This document shows positions 7,201-10,538 of a DNA stretch of 10,538 nucleotides, piece by piece. Below the pieces are notes generated by a model. It was not told the DNA's origin. It did no database searches and worked only from the letters and a program-made list of their open reading frames with translations. This DNA comes from Nitrososphaerota archaeon. Its GTDB lineage: Archaea > Thermoproteota > EX4484-205 > JAAOZO01. Every line of letters begins with the position of its first letter. The first letter of the stretch is position 1. The DNA is taken from positions 1 through 10,538 of the forward strand of contig JAAOZO010000159.1 in assembly GCA_011605715.1 (NCBI GenBank), written 5' to 3'. A program made the translations under genes and the position numbers.

Positions 7201-9465
7201 TCAGTTAGCCTCCCTTGATGAAGCAACAACAACTTGACCAAGTGATAAGCATGAGTCGTTCACTGAAACACCCCTAGGCAAGATCACGTTTATTCCTTTT
7301 GACATTAGGTTTCTTCTTACTCCTTTTACCAAGATTTCATTCAAAAACGAACCACCACTCAGCGCAACTTTCTTCAACTTGTATTCGTCGGCAAGATAGA
7401 GAGAAAGCTCACTTATAGCTTTTACTAGGGTATTATGAAACCTTGCCGATATTTTACTTTTTGGTATACTGTTCCTTAAATCATGAATCACGTCAACGAC
7501 TAGCTTTGAAGGATCAAGAATTATTTCTGAATTCTTAAAAGAAACGTCGTAAAGATAAGATCCTTCTTCGTTTTGGTCTGCTATCGATTCGAGCTCCATT
7601 GCGGCTTCTCCTTCGTATGTAGAGAAAGAACAAACGCCGATTAGAGCTGAAATTCCATCAAACAGTCTACCACAACTTGAAACCATAGGAGAATTTGTTC
7701 CAGATCTTATCATACCATAAAGAAACTCCTTTTCCTTTTCTGAAAAGCCCAAATCAAAGTTAAACAAACTCTCCTTGTCTAGTACTTCATAAAGTAAGGA
7801 AAAAGCGAAGCGTCTTGGTTCAACTACAGCTTTGTCTCCACCTGGTAGCCTAAAATATTTTAAGTGAGCAAGTCTCCTAAAACTCTTTAAATTACTTAAA
7901 AGAAACTCAAAACCCCATACATTGCCATCTGTGCCATATCCTGTTCCATCACATGCAACACCAATTACATCTTCATTTAAGTTATTGGAAGCAAGAGCAG
8001 CTGCAATATGAGCATGATGATGCTGAACCTCAACTTTTATGTTAGATTTCATACCTTCTGCTACACTCCTTGAGTAATAGTCAGGGTGCATATCAAAGGC
8101 TACAACCTTAACATCTTGTTTAAGTAGTTTTAGAAACTTTCTTATTGAAATTTTTAGCTCCCTTTGAGTAGAGTAAGATGAAAGGTCGCCAATATGCTGG
8201 CTTATGAAGACTTCTTTTTCCTTTCCTATGGCGAATGTATTTTTTAAGTCTCCACCTATTCCAAAAACTTTGTCAACATTTATCGGAGTTGGAATTGGTA
8301 CTGGTACATAGCCTCTTGACCTTCTAACCAATATTTCTAAGCCATCAACTACTCTTACAACGGAGTCGTCTGCAAAATTGTAAATGTCTCTATTATGAAT
8401 TAAAAAGTGTGAAGTGAAGCTAGAAAGTTTTTTTATGGCATCCTCATTTTTATAAGAAATAACTTCATCTTTTGGGTTTGCACTTGTCATAACAAGATAT
8501 GGTGAAGAAGTTTTTTCTAGAAGTAAAATATGTATTCCAGTATAAGGTAAGAAAATACCAATAGTATTTATCTTTGGAGAAACAAATTCTGAAATCGGAG
8601 AATCTTCTCTTTTCTTTGCAAGGACTATTGGAGCCTCTTGTCCTAGGAGTATGCGTTCTTCTTCCTCAGACAAGTATGCCACCTTACGAGCAAAGTCAAT
8701 ATTTTTGACCATTACTGCGAAGGGCTTAAAGTGACGATTCTTCAGTGCTCTTAGCATCTTAAGAGTATTACCGTTTGTAGCATCTGCAGCAAGATGAAAG
8801 CCCCCAATACCCTTTATTGCAACTATTTCTCCCTTGTTAATTAGTTCAGCAGCAATTCCAATTGGATCCTCACTCTTAACTATTTTCCCATTCTCAACAA
8901 AGGATACTTTTGGTCCACATACCCAACATGAAATTGGCTCTGCTCTAAACCTTCTATTTGTAGGATTGAAGTACTCAGCCTCGCAGTCTTTGCACAACTT
9001 AAACTTGGATAATGTTGTTCTCGACCTATCGTAAGGTAACGACTTAATTATTGTAAACCTTGGACCACAGTTCATGCAACTTATCAAAGGGTAAAGATAT
9101 CGTCTATCGTTCTTACTTAACAACTCATTTTTGCAATCGTTGCAGATAGCAATGTCTGGAGGAGGAATAGTAGAAACTTTGGTTTCTTTGCTTGCTATAA
9201 CTTGAAATGAAGACAAGTTCATAAGTGTAGAATCTTTTTCTACTATTTCGTCAATTCTTGCTCTTGGTGGTTTATCCTTTTTTAGTCTTAATACGAACTC
9301 ATCAATAGAACTTTCTTCGCCTTCCAGGTGAATCTCAACACCTTCTCCTGAATTTGTTACATACCCATTTAATTTTAGTTCCTTAGCTAAACGGAAAACA
9401 AACGGCCTAAATCCAACACCCTGAACTATACCCTTTACAACGAGGTCAACAGAAGACTTAGCCAT
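7201..9465 (-). CDS. hypF: HypF, carbamoyltransferase of hydrogenase maturation
   Basis: HypF converts carbamoyl phosphate and ATP to a carbamoyl-adenylate and transfers the carbamoyl group to the HypE C-terminal cysteine. The protein is full length (754 residues) with all four modules: acylphosphatase domain (about 5-90, VVKGIVQGVGFRPFVFRL); two zinc fingers of form C-x2-C-x18-C-x2-C (Cys108/111/130/133 and Cys158/161/180/183); YrdC-like domain (about 200-385); and Kae1-like carbamoyltransferase domain (about 395-750) with QHHHAHIA (481-488), CDGTGYGTDG (505-514), PGGDKAVVEPRR (541-552), SSCGRLFDG (596-604) and SGGSF (703-707). Two usually conserved spots differ: RRFR replaces RRFH in the second finger, and NDSC (736-739) replaces NDGG near the C-terminus. 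The ATG at 9465 is chosen because it sits next to the acylphosphatase strand and leaves a 17-base gap to the scaffold gene; the longer reading to 9573 would overlap that gene by 91 bases. No clear ribosome site. Confidence 0.96.
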   Translation of the reverse strand: MAKSSVDLVVKGIVQGVGFRPFVFRLAKELKLNGYVTNSGEGVEIHLEGEESSIDEFVLRLKKDKPPRARIDEIVEKDSTLMNLSSFQVIASKETKVSTIPPPDIAICNDCKNELLSKNDRRYLYPLISCMNCGPRFTIIKSLPYDRSRTTLSKFKLCKDCEAEYFNPTNRRFRAEPISCWVCGPKVSFVENGKIVKSEDPIGIAAELINKGEIVAIKGIGGFHLAADATNGNTLKMLRALKNRHFKPFAVMVKNIDFARKVAYLSEEEERILLGQEAPIVLAKKREDSPISEFVSPKINTIGIFLPYTGIHILLLEKTSSPYLVMTSANPKDEVISYKNEDAIKKLSSFTSHFLIHNRDIYNFADDSVVRVVDGLEILVRRSRGYVPVPIPTPINVDKVFGIGGDLKNTFAIGKEKEVFISQHIGDLSSYSTQRELKISIRKFLKLLKQDVKVVAFDMHPDYYSRSVAEGMKSNIKVEVQHHHAHIAAALASNNLNEDVIGVACDGTGYGTDGNVWGFEFLLSNLKSFRRLAHLKYFRLPGGDKAVVEPRRFAFSLLYEVLDKESLFNFDLGFSEKEKEFLYGMIRSGTNSPMVSSCGRLFDGISALIGVCSFSTYEGEAAMELESIADQNEEGSYLYDVSFKNSEIILDPSKLVVDVIHDLRNSIPKSKISARFHNTLVKAISELSLYLADEYKLKKVALSGGSFLNEILVKGVRRNLMSKGINVILPRGVSVNDSCLSLGQVVVASSREAN
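7209..7214 (-). promoter_or_regulatory. Strong Shine-Dalgarno site for hypC
   Basis: GGGAGG on the minus strand, inside the last codons of hypF, lies nine bases before the hypC ATG at 7199. It is the strongest ribosome binding site seen in the window and decides between this start and longer upstream readings. It suggests that HypC is translated independently and at a higher level than HypF, which fits its role as a small carrier. Confidence 0.7.
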
Positions 9466-9482
9466 CTTAAGATTACGCTTCG

Positions 9483-9899
9483 CTAAAAACAAGAATCCTT
9501 TGGCTTTTCGTGAATGCCTTCTTCGATTGTTTTTGTTTTGCTCTGAATAGCCTTTAGAGGCAGTAGCGCACATTTTTCGCGAGAGGGGTCGATGCTACCA
9601 CCAAAGAAATTAAAAACATCCTTCTTCGTTAAAGAGTTAACAAAACTGATTGGTTTTCCTTTTACCAATTCTGTAAGCATCGAAGCAGAAGCCTTACAAA
9701 CAGCACAGCTTCTTGAAACAAACTTAATGTCTTCGATTATGTTTTTATTTTTGTCAAGCTTAATGAAGAATTTTACTTCATCCCCACACGACAAGTTTGC
9801 ATCTTCAACTACAAGATCAGGATTTTTCATTTCACCGTAGTTCCTCGGATTTCGATAGTGGTCTAACAAGTTTTCTAGATAAAGGGAATCAGAGTTCAT
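9483..9899 (-). CDS. sufU: SufU/IscU-like iron-sulfur cluster scaffold protein
   Basis: A 138-residue protein of the NifU-N/IscU/SufU family. It starts with the family N-terminus (LENLLDHYRNPRNYGEMKNPD) and has the three ligand cysteines: Cys38 in LSCGDEV with Asp40, Cys65 in SRSCAVCKASASML, and Cys110 in REKCALLPLKAI. In Gram-positive SufU this protein takes sulfur from SufS with zinc at the site; in IscU it is the cluster scaffold. Here Lys109 precedes the last cysteine, as in SufU, where IscU has His. Yet the Cys65-Cys110 spacing (45) is close to that of IscU (about 43) and lacks the insertion typical of Bacillus SufU. It is therefore an intermediate form, and the symbol is tentative. Extra cysteines are Cys68, where Ser or similar is usual, and Cys137 at the penultimate position. 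The start ATG overlaps the sufS stop (ATGA), so coupling to the desulfurase is strong. hypF follows after 17 bases. Confidence 0.88.
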   Translation of the reverse strand: MNSDSLYLENLLDHYRNPRNYGEMKNPDLVVEDANLSCGDEVKFFIKLDKNKNIIEDIKFVSRSCAVCKASASMLTELVKGKPISFVNSLTKKDVFNFFGGSIDPSREKCALLPLKAIQSKTKTIEEGIHEKPKDSCF

Positions 9900-10538
9900 C
9901 TTAACTTCTTTTCAACTTCTTTTAAGGCTTCTATAAAAGTATTTATTTCCTCTACAGTATTATAAACGTAAAAACTTGCCCTCACTGTAGCAGTTGTTCC
10001 CAGTACATTCACCAACGGTTGAGCACAGTGATGTCCAGATCTAACCGCAACTCCAGCAAGCTTATCAAGCAGGTAAGCTACGTCGTGAGCATGTATACCC
10101 TTTATGTTGAAAGATACAATTCCAGTAATGCTTTTTGCGTCCCTAGGACCATAAACTTCAAAGGAGCCTCCCTTTAAGTTTTCAAGTAAGTATTTAACTA
10201 ATTGTCTTTCATGAGAAAGAACAGAAGCCATGCCAAGCTTACTTAGGTAGTCTATAGCGACGCTTAGACCAATAGCTCCCTCAACGTTTGGGGTACCTGC
10301 CTCAAACTTTATGGGAGTATCTTCATAAGTCACCTTACAGCAAGAAAGTTCAGGCGCCTCGTTGTATAGCGTAACAGACTTTATCATTCCCCCTCCAAGG
10401 TTCCATGGTTCTATGAGGTCAGCGTACCTTCTTTTTAAGTACAACACCCCAATTCCCATAGGTCCAAGCATCTTATGAGCTCCAAACGCCATGAAGTCAC
10501 AGTCTAAGTCTTTTACATCCACAGGCATATGAGGAACA
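9896..10538 (-). CDS. sufS: SufS-type cysteine desulfurase (5' partial, runs off the right edge)
   Basis: A pyridoxal-phosphate enzyme (aminotransferase class V) that releases sulfur from L-cysteine as a persulfide and passes it to a scaffold. The frame stays open through the window edge (Val-Pro-His before the ATG at 10528), and VPHMPVDVKDLDCDF is a conserved internal stretch, so that ATG is not the start. About 213 C-terminal residues are seen, roughly half of the usual 400. Visible landmarks, counted from Met at 10528: the PLP lysine in GAHKMLGPMGIGVLY (Lys19); KFEAGTPNVEGAIGL (74-88); the catalytic cysteine in RSGHHCAQPL (Cys168), which is the SufS/group II form; and RASFYVYNT (183-191). 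All catalytic residues in the visible half are intact. The stop overlaps the scaffold gene start (ATGA). It is the first visible gene of the suf-hyp train, and the promoter is not in the window. Confidence 0.95.
   Translation of the reverse strand, partial: VPHMPVDVKDLDCDFMAFGAHKMLGPMGIGVLYLKRRYADLIEPWNLGGGMIKSVTLYNEAPELSCCKVTYEDTPIKFEAGTPNVEGAIGLSVAIDYLSKLGMASVLSHERQLVKYLLENLKGGSFEVYGPRDAKSITGIVSFNIKGIHAHDVAYLLDKLAGVAVRSGHHCAQPLVNVLGTTATVRASFYVYNTVEEINTFIEALKEVEKKLR

Noticed and set aside
7200..7241. N-terminal extension of hypC to 7241
   Set aside because: HypC needs Met-Cys at its N-terminus; the MCLGIPG start at 7199 has a strong GGGAGG site, and the extension would lie over the end of hypF.
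9466..9573. N-terminal extension of hypF to 9573
   Set aside because: It would add 36 low-complexity basic residues, overlap the scaffold gene by 91 bases, and precede the natural start of the acylphosphatase domain at 9465.
1..10538. Mobile elements, CRISPR arrays, defence genes or frameshifts
   Set aside because: No transposase or integrase motifs, regularly spaced repeats or terminal inverted repeats were seen, and all main frames run intact to their family ends.

Overview
The window looks archaeal. It is A+T-rich by eye, with heavy use of AGA/AGG arginine and ATA isoleucine codons. Genes are packed with 1-17 base gaps or overlaps, terminators look like oligo-T runs, Shine-Dalgarno sites occur at only some starts, and there is a giant M28-like/FtsX-type permease of a kind I associate with archaea. 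A TACK-type, probably thermophilic and hydrogen-metabolising archaeon is my best guess. No rRNA or other marker fixes the lineage, so the taxon is inference.

Layout. Bases 1-4206 (+) hold the C-terminal 1401 residues of a very large membrane protein, open at the left edge. It has a PA-like domain, an M28-peptidase-like domain with an eroded active site, a carboxypeptidase-regulatory-like beta region, three membrane spans, a MacB/FtsX permease module and a cytoplasmic tail. It converges, one base apart, on a QueT-family membrane protein (4208-4714, -), predicted to take up a queuosine/archaeosine precursor. A 190-base intergenic stretch (4715-4904) follows. It holds the probable terminator of the next operon, three imperfect 9-base repeats and weak promoter-like A/T tracts before queT.

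The rest, 4905-10538, is a single minus-strand gene train. In transcription order it is sufS (partial, runs off the right edge), a SufU/IscU-like scaffold, hypF, hypC, hypD and hypE. The junctions are ATGA overlap, 17 bases, 1 base, TAATG overlap and 1 base, so co-transcription is very likely. The promoter must lie beyond the right edge.

How they work together. HypF and HypE make the cyanide ligands of the [NiFe]-hydrogenase iron centre. HypF makes a carbamoyl-adenylate from carbamoyl phosphate and passes the carbamoyl group to the C-terminal cysteine of HypE, which dehydrates it to a thiocyanate. The HypC-HypD complex holds the iron while the cyanide and CO groups are added. HypD itself carries a [4Fe-4S] cluster. 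SufS (cysteine desulfurase) plus the scaffold would supply sulfur and Fe-S clusters. Placing the desulfurase/scaffold pair at the head of the hypFCDE train is the most interesting organisation here. Nickel-insertion genes (hypA, hypB) and hydrogenase structural genes are not in the window.
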